From Collybiopsis luxurians FD-317 M1 (taxonomy: Eukaryota > Basidiomycota > Agaricomycetes > Agaricales > Omphalotaceae), in contig KN834774.1 of NCBI GenBank assembly GCA_000827265.1, positions 332,563 to 396,562 on the forward strand: a DNA stretch of 64,000 nucleotides. Reading direction: 5' to 3'. Position numbers and translations under genes: made by a program. Numbering within the stretch: the first letter of the stretch is position 1; every line of letters begins with the position of its first letter. The notes under the pieces were generated by a model. It saw only the letters and a program-made list of their open reading frames with translations, ran no database searches and was not told the origin of the DNA. Positions 11,068 through 22,306 of the stretch are shown piece by piece.

Positions 11068-13700
11068 TCAGTTACCAAATTTGATCATCTGCCACCACTT
11101 TTTGTCATTGTATAGCTGTAATGGCTCTTTTAATGTCCAAATGTTTTTCAGCTGAGTTTGATACCACTCTTCAGTGTCATGACACCAATAGCCTATGCTG
11201 AGGCTAGAGGCTTGCCAAGCAGAAGGCTTTGGCCACCAGGAAACTAACTGAAATTGGTTCTCACTGTGATAAGTTGTCTGACCTAGAAACATGAAATTGA
11301 GACATTGCCAAAATAAAGATATGTATATCTACCTGTTGGAACTTTGTATGTTTCTGTGATGAGATTGATTTCCTCTTCGGTCAGGGAATTGTCCCACATT
11401 GCCTCCATACAGGTAGGGTCACTTATGATGAAAGACTTCCTTCCTCCTTGTAAAGCCTCTGCACTTGGGCCATCTAGCATATCCTGATTACTTGCAGCTG
11501 AGCAGGTGAGCCTCCAGAGAAGGTTCCCAGCAGTGAGAGCTGCTCTACCCTGAGCACTTTGTAAGAATTCATTCTGTCAAGCCTCATATGCTTCAAAATC
11601 AGCTAAACAAAAAACATGGTTGAGGGGGAGATAGCCCATGGGGGCAGGGCAATGAAATTGAGGGAGCGGAGGAGTTAGTATGTGTGTAGGAGCAGCATTG
11701 ACAATTAATGTCTGGAAGGGGACACCTATGCAGAGCAGGTGATGAATCAAGTCTGAGAGCTTCAGTCCAGCTCCTTGACAGGCCATTTTGACAACGGCAG
11801 CAGCACTATGAACAGCCAGGATATACGGAATGTCGTCCATACCTTCTTTTACCTTGATCAAGAACAGGGGAGGCATTTTGATAGCTGTGGAAACTTTGAA
11901 AAAGTGGAATTGAGGTGCACAACTGATGTTCCCAGGGAACATATCGCTTGATTCAGGAAGTGAACTCAGATCCTTTGTTTTTGACTCAAAATCAGAGACG
12001 AATGCACAGATGCCCACTTGGGACTTCAGTGCTTCAAGGCCAGGCATATATTTCTGCCCATATCCCACCTCCCTAAGGACATTATTCCAAATGTCCTGGG
12101 AGAATACTTGTTCATTGCTGTCGTTGGCCCCGATGTAGCCAAAACAATGGAACACCACATCATCAATAGCTTCCAAAAATTCTATACTTTTGTTGTCACT
12201 TGTGCAGGAGACATTTTGCCTAAGAAAGCCCTCAGCCAAGGTAGAGCCATCCTCAGGCAGAGAGATTTCCCTATCATCCACAGGGGGATTCCATCTGTAC
12301 TCATCCTCATCATCAACGTCATCAACATTTGCTGTCTCACCCAGAGCAAAAAGTGAACAGAGGTCCCATTCATTGGCAATCGAGTCATAACAATGTTGAT
12401 TGGGAGTGTAAGTGTTCCAAGTGTCTTCCTGGTCTCTTCTACCAGCTGAATTGTGGACTCGATGACCCTGATCAAGCAACCAGAAGTAGACCCTAGCGGC
12501 TCCTGAGGACTGTCCAGGACAGCGGTTCAATGAAGCATTTCATTCACAATCAAGGTGCAACTGGCAATCCTTCATGGATTCAGAGGCAATGGCATGCTCT
12601 CAAGCCTAGGCTCTCTGATTGAAAAAACTTTCCATTGCTTCATTTGGAAGAGGCTGGATCCCACCAGATATTCATGGAATATGCAATGGTGGCTTAGGAG
12701 GAAAAGAACTCTGGGAAAGAGGAGAAGGGGGTGGCAATGAGAATAGGTTTGGAGGATTGTAAGGCCTTTGTGCATTCTTAAGTTCTCAGACCAGGACTTC
12801 ATCTGGGAATGGAAGACAATATCGAGAAATCAATTGACAAGACCAGTTGTCCACATTGCCCAGATATAAAGCAACTGGCAGATCTGTGTTTTCAAGAAAA
12901 ATTGGTAGTAATGTTGGAGTGTCTGAATTTCAGACATTGATAATCACACCAACTGGTGGAATTTGAATTGTCTTGTTAAGATAATCCAAAAATTCAGAGC
13001 CAATTGAGGTTTTTGCTTGAAGTTGCTCCCATAAGTTCCATTCATGAGAAACTGGCTCATTGCACCATCAGATGACCTGATTTTGACAAAGACTAAGAAA
13101 AGAACTTTCAGGTATTGGCTTAAATGGGATATTCAAGGAGGCATTGAAAGATGATTCATAATAATGAAGTACATGAAGCATGAATGATACTGCATCAAGA
13201 AGAGGGATGAAAGCAGAGCAAGAGTTGATAGTGACCTTTCTGGCTATCTCCTCCCTCTGCCAAGCAGCGGAATATCCAAACTGACATGGGTATGCCAAAA
13301 AGTGAAACCCTGCATCAAAGACAGTGGGAGAGAGTGAATGGCAGGCTTTGAGGAAGATATGAAGTGTTTGCTCTAGGGAATCCCACTGCATCTGGAGGGA
13401 ATATTCTAATGCATATGCTCTGTTTGGAAGTCTCTCAATCGGGATCGCCTGGGGAGAGTAATCTAGACATTTCAAAAAGCAATTTTTGAAGGGGTTCAAA
13501 CTCAGTGAAAAACTGAGAAACGGCAGATTAGGTTCAAACCAACCAGGCATAAAAAAGTTCAGTAACTCTGAGATGTGGGCACTTGGATTCCATGTCTCTC
13601 TAGTAGGAATTTGAGGGAAATTGTGTGGCTTCAGGCCAAAGAACATGAATACAGTGTTGTCAATGGCAGTGTGAAAACCTTGACAGTTGGAGGAGTCAGA
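11068..13700 (-). pseudogene. decayed Agaricomycete-specific hypothetical protein, family B
   Basis: A minus-strand multi-exon gene. The N-terminal half (13068-13646) contains WDSLEQTLHIFLKACHSLSP and a CSAFIPLLDAVSFMLH stretch. A middle segment near 12800-12860 reads LYLGNVDNW. The C-terminal half (11577-12530) has an acidic VDDVDDEDEYRW tract and LIHHLLCIGVPFQTLI. The last exons (11068-11480) contain LTEEEINLITETYKV and SWWPKPSAW. A TGA at 11577-11579 interrupts DFEAYEA...QNEFLQS, where Arg would fit (CGA to TGA). The intron before the last exon is near 11290-11330. I recall similar motif strings from repetitive mushroom hypothetical proteins of unknown role; no enzyme motif is visible. Confidence 0.5.
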
Positions 13701-14667
13701 TGTATGCAGAAAATCTCAAGTAGTAACAGACAGATTCATTGTGGATGGACCTTCAGCAAAACTTGAGCTCACTGAAAGTGGTAGTACAGGAAATGAATCA
13801 ATAAGCACCTGCAAGGCATGAGCAACATATTTTCTAAGTCCCACACTCCCATGGTCCCTCTGCTTGAACTTGCTCTTTACATTCCCTCACACTCCTGATG
13901 TCTATTGAGCACAAGTCTTGATTGAGATTCATCAGCTTTGGTTTTAGATCTTTGCATAATATGTCAGAAGGATTGTCCAACATAGTCATTGCTCTACAGA
14001 TACGGTTCATATTATTTATGTTATTCGAGACTTCACACTATATACATTATCTGTCACTTCCTCATTCAATTGAAGTTTCAACTTATCAAGAATACACTCA
14101 TTCAGGTCTTGATACATGATTTTACACATCAAATTGCAAGTGAAAGGGTATGGATACTGCAGAGCCAGTGTACTTGGTGGAGTCGGTACTTCTAAGGTAA
14201 TGATGAATGCATGAACAAGACAGCTAAATGTATATCAGCTAACCGGTGATGCTGGATGTTCTTTTTTCTGTTCACAGGAAGCTAGAGTCAGAAATTTTGT
14301 GGTATATTCAGAAAAGTACCCTACCTTCCATTGTTCTCTGCTTCCTCAGGATGCTCAATTTAGTGTATTGCTTCATCATTCCAGGTTCAAGTCTGTAGGT
14401 CTTAAAATGTTTTGCTTTTGGCCTGGAACAACAGTGGTGTATGATGTGAGAGGCTTAAAAATGTAAGTAATAAGGACTCATAATGGAACAGCAGCACTCA
14501 CATCTCCTATGTGACATAGCTCTTCAGTGAGATAAAGGACATCTCCAGATGCAGGATATAAATACTGTCCTGAGTTGCTTCCTTGACTTATTATGACTTG
14601 AGTGAAGACTTCAACAATCCTGTGACTTGAGTCCAATCATTTAAAAAGCTTTTGCCAGCTTTTTCCT
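13701..14667. other. intergenic, one copy of the GCACAAGTCTTGAT motif
   Basis: I see no gene here. Near 13900 the sequence TTGAGCACAAGTCTTGATTGAG matches, in reverse orientation, the core of the array at 10.35 kb and, in the same orientation, the copies at 17.88-18.23 kb. The flank upstream of the core (CTGATGTCTATT) also resembles the flank at 17.87 kb. Confidence 0.5.
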
Positions 14668-16104
14668 GTGAACCAAATGGATATTCACAAGCAGTGTACT
14701 CTCGTAAACTGCTATCCCTTGGGAAAGATGCAAAGCTGCACTGCAGGCCATCCCAAGTACCTCACCACACTTATATCCAATTCTCAGTTCTATACTCCCT
14801 CTTTGTCTGCAGATGTTTTGCCCACCCAGACCAATATTGAGGCAATCGTTGCCCACAATTTTGGTCCACTTACAAGCTGGAAAAACAGTGGCTCTTATAC
14901 AAAATTTTGGGTTCGAATCAAGTGACTGCAGGGTATGGCAGATCTCCTCAGTTATCTGCCTGATATTGAGAACTCCCTTGCATCTTGCCTCAAGCATCAC
15001 TGCACTCCATCTCCAGGCACAACCATGAGTACTATCCTTCAAAATGTCCATTGTTTGCAAGCATGTATTCTTGAAATGTTACTCCAGGCAGAAAGCACCC
15101 TGTTCCAAAAGTTGGATGCCTATCCCAAAACAACGGCAGCCATTCTCACTTCTATGCTGAAGATGGTACATATTTCATAATATCGATGGGGATTTTTTCT
15201 GATTTGTATATGAACAATAGAGTGCAAATGTGACATCACTACCTTTATCTCACTGAAGTTTTGAAACAATTGGTGTTAGGCAATGGATAGATGATGGGGT
15301 CATAAACTACTTCATCAAGAAGTGGTGTTCCAGATCTTGAACAACCCTCAGATTCAATACCTGGTTCACCTGTAAGTTCCTGTTCAAGGAAAATCTGTGT
15401 CTCCATGTGAGGTCGGGTGTTTTAAGTATGGTGGATGAGGAGGAAATACAAACATGGTGTCATGCTGCAGAGGTCAGTTTCTATTCTATCTGGAAAATGA
15501 AGTCCACTGAAAGGAAATCAGAGAGCTCAAAGTCTGGCAAAATGGGATCATGTCTTCTTCCCAATAAATGAGAACAATACCCACTGGTATTCAGCCTGCA
15601 TCAATTTCTGCACCCATCGAATCAACATTTACAATAGTCTTAAACACATTTGCCTCCAAAACCAACAAAAGCCATTAGTATTGAGGAAAAATACAAACAC
15701 ATTGCTGGTATGTGGCACCAAGTTGGTATAAGTGTTCTGAAATTGATATCAACTTGCAGGTTTTGATGTGGCTTACTGAGGTCCTTGGTCATATATGAGG
15801 AGAAGAAGTGAAACTACAGAATAATCTGAACACCATCTGGCACTTCAATCCTCACTCAATAGTGAGTCACCTGATGATATTCCTTTCTACATGCTTATAA
15901 AAATGCTTTTGATTTTAGGTCCCCTTTCAGTCCAATGGCCATGACTGCGGAATCTACATGCTATGGCAACTTCAGCACATCATTGAATTTGGGTCAGTCT
16001 TGACTAACTGTGCACAGCAACATTTAAGATTTACTGATGACATGATTGGTATATGTGTACATTTGGCACAGGAATTATTGGATGATTGCTCTAGGAATGA
16101 TTAG
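14668..16104 (+). pseudogene. Ulp1-type (C48) cysteine protease, decayed
   Basis: A plus-strand multi-exon gene for a SUMO/ubiquitin-like protease domain of the kind carried by transposons. The N-terminal part (14668-15180, two frames) has no known domain. The domain starts near 15260 with DDGVINYFIKKWCS, the Ulp1 entry motif. The catalytic His lies in NENNTHWYSACINF (about 15570). The acid position reads IYNSL, with Asn where Asp is usual. WLTEVLGHI follows near 15775, interrupted by TGA (15796-15798) at a probable Arg codon. The last exon (15919-16104) holds FQSNGHDCGIYMLWQ with the Gln and the catalytic Cys. A second member with the same exon order lies at 47.13-48.59 kb. Stops and the changed acid make it unlikely to be active. 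Confidence 0.75.
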
Positions 16105-16299
16105 TACTTTGTTTGTTGGCTGTAACTATATGCTTGTTCCTGATATCAATAGTACTCACTAAGTCCAATTAACATTAAGAAGTTGAGGTCGTAGCATGGG
16201 ATCATGTACAATGACATGATCACCAAATCAGGCTTACTCAGACCAGCTTTTACAAATACAAACATGTTAGACAAAACTTGAATTTGTACTATATTATGA

Positions 16300-17530
16300 T
16301 AATCAGGAAGCTGCATGTCAGGAGAAGGAAGCACTAGCTACTTATGGTATGCTTGAGGGAGAAGATCCTGTATTGTTCCTTTGCATTGCGCTCTTGCTGT
16401 CTGGGATCTCACTGTTGATGACATCAATGTCCTCTCTATTCACAGAACCAGTACACAAGCCAATGTTTGTCTAATCTTTTCTTGGTGTTTTTATAGCTCT
16501 GATCACTCTCAGCAGGAGGAGAATGAGACACACATCTGGAATTCAGTCTTCTCTAACCTTGGCCGAACACCCAGTAACTGTATTCCTATCATAGCTCAGA
16601 AGAACATCTTGGGTCATGCCAAGGGTGGTTCAGCTGCTTGACTCAATCAACTCTGGTGTCATTGCAGGCAATAGGATGGCAGAGTAAGTGAAATAATTAT
16701 CTCTTTTTTGTTTGCTTGGAAACTAACAGTTCTCCAGCAATGTCGATGATCACTTTGAGCATCATACTCACCTGATGTTCCCATCCAGGAGTATTCAGAC
16801 TGATGGTATCCAGGCAGGTATCATGGTAAGTTGCATTTTGTTGCATGCAGAAATCTTGTCTAATTTTTTCTAGTCATCGTTCAGTTTCACTCAAGTCAGT
16901 GGGACTTTGCTCATGCTCCACCTTCATTACTTGTTCAGATCCATTGACCCTGTCAAGCATGAGGCCTACAAACAACATGCTGTGCACATGAAGCTGAGCA
17001 ACAAGGTCATGTCCGAGATGATGATCAAGAATAATCTTGTCCAGATCAAGGAGGTTCCACCATACCTGCTCAATCTTAAGGAAAAGGTCCTTTTGAACCC
17101 TATGGCTCATGTTCAGCCAGATGCCAAATCTGGTTCCTATACCTGTATTGCCAAGTTTGAAGCTCTGGTTTCAGTGGACACTGCCAACTTCAAGACAGTT
17201 TCTGAGATGCTTGCTATGGATGCCCTCCAAAAGTCCTCTTCTTGCAAAGAAGAGTGCATCGGTGTTGGAGTTGACCAAGATATATCATAATCCTGTTTCA
17301 ACATTGAATGTTCACTCAACAATTCCTTCAGAACTCATTACCGCTGTTCCTTCCCACAATCCTAACTTTGTCTCCCATAACTTCACTGATGCTGAGATTG
17401 CCTACTGCAGTGCTCAGCCCTCTCCAGCATCCTCATTCACCACACAGTGAGTAGGGAAGGAAGCTGTCTTCAAGTCACTCAGTGTAAAATTGAGGTAGTA
17501 CTGCAAGCTACAATAGTGTTGCATGGGTAC
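16300..17530 (+). pseudogene. fatty acid synthase alpha subunit, 3' fragment
   Basis: This is the end of the fungal FAS alpha subunit. It starts inside the ketoacyl synthase domain (EALATYGMLEGEDP near 16330), frameshifts, and continues with LAVWDLTVDDINV and HRTSTQAN. In the usual HGTST motif the Gly is Arg here. An intron runs from about 16462 to 16510. Next come ENETHIWNSVFSNLGRTP and the second active-site region LGHAKGGSAA (about 16620). The terminal phosphopantetheine transferase part has NFTDAEIAYCSAQPSPASSF, then a TGA (17448-17450) replacing the Trp before VGKEAVFKSL. Similarity ends soon after. The acyl carrier, ketoreductase and first half of the synthase are absent. The fragment begins about 200 bp after the Ulp1 gene. 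Confidence 0.9.
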
Positions 17531-17880
17531 CTGAAGCATGGGCGAGGGACAGCTCATAGAGTGGATATGTCTTCTTTAGATGTCATGTCTCCAGATACAA
17601 TGGCTCCCAGAGAGTATGTAATATCTCTGCTACAGCTAATTTTGCCATCTAAAGCCAATTCACCCACAATAACACCTCCAGCATCCCAACCTTTGACTGC
17701 CACTTCCTCCAACACATCTGTTAATGATGGTGGCCATGCACCAACAGGCTCTGCTGTCACCGCTCATGTTAGAATGGAGCTCCAGTTCCCGGGCCAGACA
17801 CACCAGATTTCCTGACTGGTTGTAATTCCCACATCCCTCTCTTTCTCCTCAACCACCACCACCACTCCTTTGCCCTCTGT
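17531..17880. other. unassigned stretch after the FAS alpha fragment
   Basis: An open frame to 17815 encodes a Ser/Thr/Pro-rich segment (SPTITPPASQPLTATSS) that does not continue the FAS alpha protein. It could be unrelated spacer or a fused tail. I see no further signal. Confidence 0.3.
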
Positions 17881-18245
17881 CTACTGAGCACAAGTCTTGA
17901 TAGACCCCCCAGTACCTTATAATTGCATATCAGCAGTTCAGCCCATCCATGCTGTCTATGACATATGTCTTACACTTGAAATTTACACTGCTGTGCCTTT
18001 TCTTTTGAAGTAACACTAGGGTAGATTCTGGCACTCCCTCCCAACAACTTTTTTCAAATCTTTTCACCCACTGTTTACCAAGCACAAGTCTCAATAGATG
18101 TCCCACTACCATGATGCTTATACCTTTTACATTCAAAATTCCCATGGTGGTGCTTTCTTCTAGACTACCATCATCCACTTTTTGTCTTAGCTCTCTGTAT
18201 CGCGCATTTGCCAAGCACCAGTCTCGATAAACACTTTCTAGGCTT
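17881..18245. repeat. dispersed inverted copies of the 10.35-kb repeat core
   Basis: Three copies of a motif close to GAGCACAAGTCTTGATAGA occur near 17886, 18078 and 18214. They have pyrimidine-rich upstream flanks and spacings of about 195 and 136 bp. They are the reverse complement of the tandem array at 10.35-10.66 kb, so the two groups bracket the 10.3-17.9 kb segment in inverted orientation. Confidence 0.7.
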
Positions 18246-18399
18246 CTTTGCACTGTATCTAATCACTGCCACTGTACATTAAGCTTTGTTCTAATTGTGA
18301 TGCCTATCGCTGGTCTAATCAGATCAGATATAGAACTATGCCTGACCAAGAGCTGTCAAAAGTTCCAAAATTCTTCTTTTATCTTCCCTGTGGCACCAT

Positions 18400-20074
18400 T
18401 TAGAGTCAGAGGGTGTATCTCAACACCATCATGATGATCCAGAGCTGAATGTTTTGAATGCTTTTTCAACTCTTCTCTATGTCAGCTTGAGATTCCCATG
18501 TCACTCCCCTGTGGTCAATGCCATTGCAAGAGTTGCTGATAGCTCTTCTTTTCACTTTTATATTGCCTGTAATACAAGTCCCAATCATACGGCCTTCAAA
18601 TCAGGTACCATAACACCTGATCTTTCCAATGGCAAAGTGCTTCTTCAGAACTACTCTTTGTCAGAGTACCAGTAGGTCTATATACTGCTTTCTTTGGACT
18701 TTCTGTACTGACTTACTGGATCAGTGGTCTGCCATGCAAAAGACACACCACTGATCTCATTGATATCATCAGTTTTCTTGATTCTTCCCCACAAAATTGC
18801 TCTATTGACAATCTCAGAATCTTTTGCTTTTATAAGATTACTCATTGCTTCAGAAAGTCCGCTTGGCAACTTAAAGAATCACAAGAGCATTACAACGGCG
18901 TACTAACTTTGGATATCCTCGAACCTTTCATCAATAACCTAGGATCTGCCAGTGAGAGTTGTGTTAAAAGTTTCACCATCTATCTGAATATCCTCAAATT
19001 CAGCTTGGTGAGCAGTAAGGTCGCAATCGGGCAGTGTTTGATGGACAACATATATAAAATTCACTTCAATGAGTTGAGTGCCAAGCAATGGCTCCATCTT
19101 CTGCAATTTCTCTGGAAATCCCTTGAACTCCTTCTGTTGCAGAAACCTGGTTCAAGCTGTTACAAGGTCTGAACTACCATCCCTAACAAGTTGGAAACTC
19201 AACAAATATGGCTTCTTCTAAGTTGTCTCTGGTCACTTTGAGACATTGTTAAACACATCTTTTCACTACCGTTACCTCTGCTCAACAAAGAATTTGAAAA
19301 TGCCAGTAAGTTCTTTCCTCTTAACCACCTAGCTTAAACTTAAATACCCTCAGAACAAATGTCATTGAACAACCAAGATCTTGTTTCAGTGCTGCCTAGC
19401 AAACATGATGATGATGATGATGATGATGACAACAATTACCTCAAGCATATGTCCTTCCTTTTTGAGAAATTTTATTCCAAGCTCAAGTTATTCCAGATAA
19501 TAATGAACCAGGAGATACTGGGGTCAAGCAGTTCTGTCATTCCTTCAATGCTGTGTTGGCCTGGCATACAGCCTGCTTGATAGTATGGGAGGCTCTGGAA
19601 AAGGATTTTTTTAGCAATACCTTGTTCATTCTTCACCATGGCAACACTCTGAAACATTCATTCAGCAATGAAACTGCCACCACTTTTCTCCATTCTCTTA
19701 CATCTCAGCAGAACCCTGCCAATGCAGAAACTATTGCAAAGAGCCTCCAAAATGCAAACTACAGTAAATGCCATGCGGAAGCTATCTTGATGGCATTTTT
19801 GCTTCAGTCCAATGACTCCTCAAAGGTACATGTTTGATATTTCTTAGTTGTTTTTGAAGTCCCGACCATATTGAAGATTCCAAAAATGTCTATTGGCATG
19901 TGCAAGAAGTGCTGTCTGCTTTGCTGGTTTCTTGTAAACATTCTGAATAGCACAAAAAGAGCTTCTATTGGACTTTCAGTAGGAACTCATGCTATGCTTT
20001 TTGCCTGGATACCACCTGAAGGTCTATCTGAGGAGGTTTGTAGTGAGCTACTGAAGGGTGTCAAATGCATCTGA
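18400..20074 (+). pseudogene. OTT_1508-like deaminase-fold protein, broken
   Basis: A plus-strand gene of unknown substrate. Exon blocks: 18400-18673 (LNAFSTLLYVSLRF...), 18730-19172 (LDILEPFINNLGSASESC...), about 19359-19600, 19600-19837 and 19871-20074. Block four ends with SKCHAEAILMAFLLQS; block five contains IGMCKKCCLLCWFLV and later GTHAMLFAWIPPEG. A zinc-binding HAE plus a CxxC signature of this form fits the OTT_1508-like nucleotide/nucleic-acid deaminase family, which is widespread in fungi. A GAT microsatellite encoding an Asp run lies at 19406-19430. An in-frame TAG at 18671 may be an exon end rather than a break, since GTCTAT follows. No in-frame ATG is evident at the start. Confidence 0.55.
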
Positions 20075-20408
20075 CATACACTGGCCAGTACTCACTCTCA
20101 CCAAAGCTTGGGTGCAGCCTCTGAATCTAATTACACTGGTGTTCCTTCTCAAGCTTATTCTGCAAATGTGTTGGAGTCAACTTTAGGTACATCCATGTAA
20201 TATCTCATGCTGTGTATCAGAGACTCATAGCTATTCATTACTCTATGTCATAAATGCTTACAAATGTGTCTGAGTGTGTTTTTTGAACCCTTGATCTTCT
20301 CAAGTATATCTTGATTTATCCCATATGGAGTGTGTTTGAGTTCCTGATAAGATTTTCTTTTCAAAATTTGGACTTTAAAGGTATTTTTAAATACTTCCAT
20401 TAAATTTT
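20075..20408. other. no supported gene
   Basis: This is a T-rich stretch after the deaminase-like gene. It holds no coding signal that I can support. Confidence 0.35.
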
Positions 20409-20661
20409 GAAAAAAAAAATACCTTGGTTGCTGGAAAGTTCCCTGGGGGTTGCTTCAGGTATAACTGGGGATGTCTCAGGGTTATCTCAAATTTACTTCA
20501 GGGAGCTTCAGGGAACCCAGGATATGATCTAAATCCTGGGCTCATCTGGTTACCCAGGCTGCCAGGGGGATTTCAGACCATTTGAGGCAAATCAGGATTT
20601 GGTTACATTCCCAGGCTCCCTCAAATGTACAGAGTCAGCCTGGGATATAGGTATTTTTCCA
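20409..20661. mobile_element. MITE-like element with AAAAATACC ends
   Basis: The left end reads AAAAAAAATACCTTGG; the right end, reverse-complemented, reads GGAAAAATACCTATATCC. The interior is full of short CAGG and CCTGG words. The outer CATCTGGAAAAAT at the right end resembles the ends of the MITE at 61.64-61.85 kb (CATCAGGAAAA). It sits directly against, and seems to have replaced, the first 40 or so bases of the LTR that follows. Confidence 0.5.
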
Positions 20662-20663
20662 GA

Positions 20664-21324
20664 TGTAGTAGGTTCAAGGAATAGAAAGTAATTTATTATA
20701 CCACAGCTGAGACAGAATATGCAATGGGGAGTCACTACATGTGACAGGTAAACAAGTCCTGTACGGTTTGTGTATTGGATGTTGAGGAATGATCCTTGAG
20801 TGTTGAATAACAAATCTAGTAGCTCAGTGCAACTAGAAATTGTATATTGAAAGAACTTGTTAAGACAGTATTAACAAGGATTGACTCAGAAGGTTCATGA
20901 CTCAGTGTCCATTTACCCTATGAGACAGAATATTTAAAAGGCTATGGCAGTTGGATAGTCTTGTTGATTGGTTCAACAAGTGAGAGGTAGATAGGCCACT
21001 GACTCAGTGTCAATGGGGTTTGCTCGACTCAGTGTTAAGCAGAATAATATTAGAAACTAGTGAACAAGAGAATAGAAACAACACAGGTCAAGATAGTTCA
21101 GGTAATAACAGCATTATTGTGAGAGATGTAGGTACAAGGCTTTTATACTCTGCAGGAAGACATGTGGTCTTGTGAATAAGAATTGGAATGGGCAACTGGT
21201 TAGTTCACCTCAAGAAACATGTGTTGGAACTGGAGAGCCTGGATTTGAATGGGAGAACTAATATTGAGTCGTGTGGTGAGTGTACTGGTTGGAAAGAGTG
21301 GAAAAAATAGTGTAGGGCATAACA
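20664..21324 (+). mobile_element. LTR (family 1), 5' truncated
   Basis: This is close to the LTRs at 57117-57815 and, inverted, 60930-61626. Shared landmarks are GTAGTAGGTTCA near the start, CCACAGCTGAGACAGAATATG, several GACTCAGTGT words, GGCTTTTATACTC, and the end GGGCATAACA. The first 40 bases present in the other copies (starting TGTTAGGACC) are missing and MITE sequence is there instead. I see no internal retroelement genes next to it, so it is a solo or truncated LTR. Confidence 0.8.
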
Positions 21325-22214
21325 CACACTACCTCATGTGCTTCTGAGGGTAAGTTGTTACAATTATGTGCCAGTCTAAATATATACCAAAATATAGTAT
21401 CTAGATCTGTATTTACATAATTTGACAGGTAAAAATTAATACACTAAGTTGTTCACACTGTTGTGATATTTGACCTTCATCGATGCAAAAACAATTGAGA
21501 CATTGAGTTTTGATATGAGGGGGTATTGCTACTCTCCCATTTCCTATCATGTTTAAATGTTACTAGTTATCGGTTAATAACCCTGTCGCCTTGCTTCAAC
21601 ATTATATGTGTCCAACCATGGATCGATTTATGAAGAAATCAATAATTATAGATAGATTGGTCATTTCTACACAGCAGGGCTCGCATTAGGAACAATGGAA
21701 AGGGGCAAAGTAAAATGAAATTACTTGTTGCCAAAAGTAAAAAGTTCCGGTGCACACAAGGCAATCACATCATGTCTTTCTACCCGGCACGTAAACAGAA
21801 AAGCACACAGCACACAAGGCAAACTTCCATTTATCATATCATGTGATATCATGTCTTTCTTGCAGCATTGTAACTTGAAGCATGGATCGATCAAGAACTC
21901 TAGAGTGGTAACCTTGTCCCTCATTTCAAAGCTTGATGTGTTGAACTCTGACTATGAATTCTACTCATATCTATGATGAGGTCATTCAGTATCAGTGGAT
22001 AGATGGATGGATATCATGCAGACGGTACCTAAATTAGGAGTAACTCAGAATGAAAGGGTTCTCAAGAACTGATACCTAAGATCGTACAATCTTGGCTTTC
22101 ATAGATTACTTAGCAAACAAGCCGCCCTTTGTTTTGTTCACTAAGTTCAGCTTTACATCTCCTGATTAGTTCTTTTCAATGTCCTTGCTTCCTCGTTGGC
22201 AGCTCTTTGAGGGC
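21325..22214. other. no supported gene
   Basis: An AT-rich intergenic region. Two short open frames on opposite strands (about 21725-21976) have no recognisable features. A near-repeat CATATCATGTGATATCATGTC occurs around 21835. It forms the upstream region of the promoter at 22215. Confidence 0.35.
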
Positions 22215-22223
22215 TTATAAAAG
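22215..22223 (+). promoter_or_regulatory. TATA-box core promoter
   Basis: TTATAAAAG lies 84 bp before an ATG at 22307. The sequence between is C/T-rich with CAAC and CATC words, typical of a fungal 5' leader. Confidence 0.6.
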
Positions 22224-22306
22224 ACCCCGGATTGCACCTGCCATCCAACTCCCAAGTTGCTCTCATCGCACTTTCCTGATCACACTAGCTCACCCTTACT
22301 TTCTAA

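Noticed and set aside
14641..15060. 139-codon minus-strand frame
   Set aside because: It is antisense to the Ulp1 gene's N-terminal part, whose plus-strand layout matches the 48-kb copy.
19406..19430. Poly-Asp run as an acidic functional tract
   Set aside because: It is a GAT microsatellite; length changes freely and it says nothing about function.
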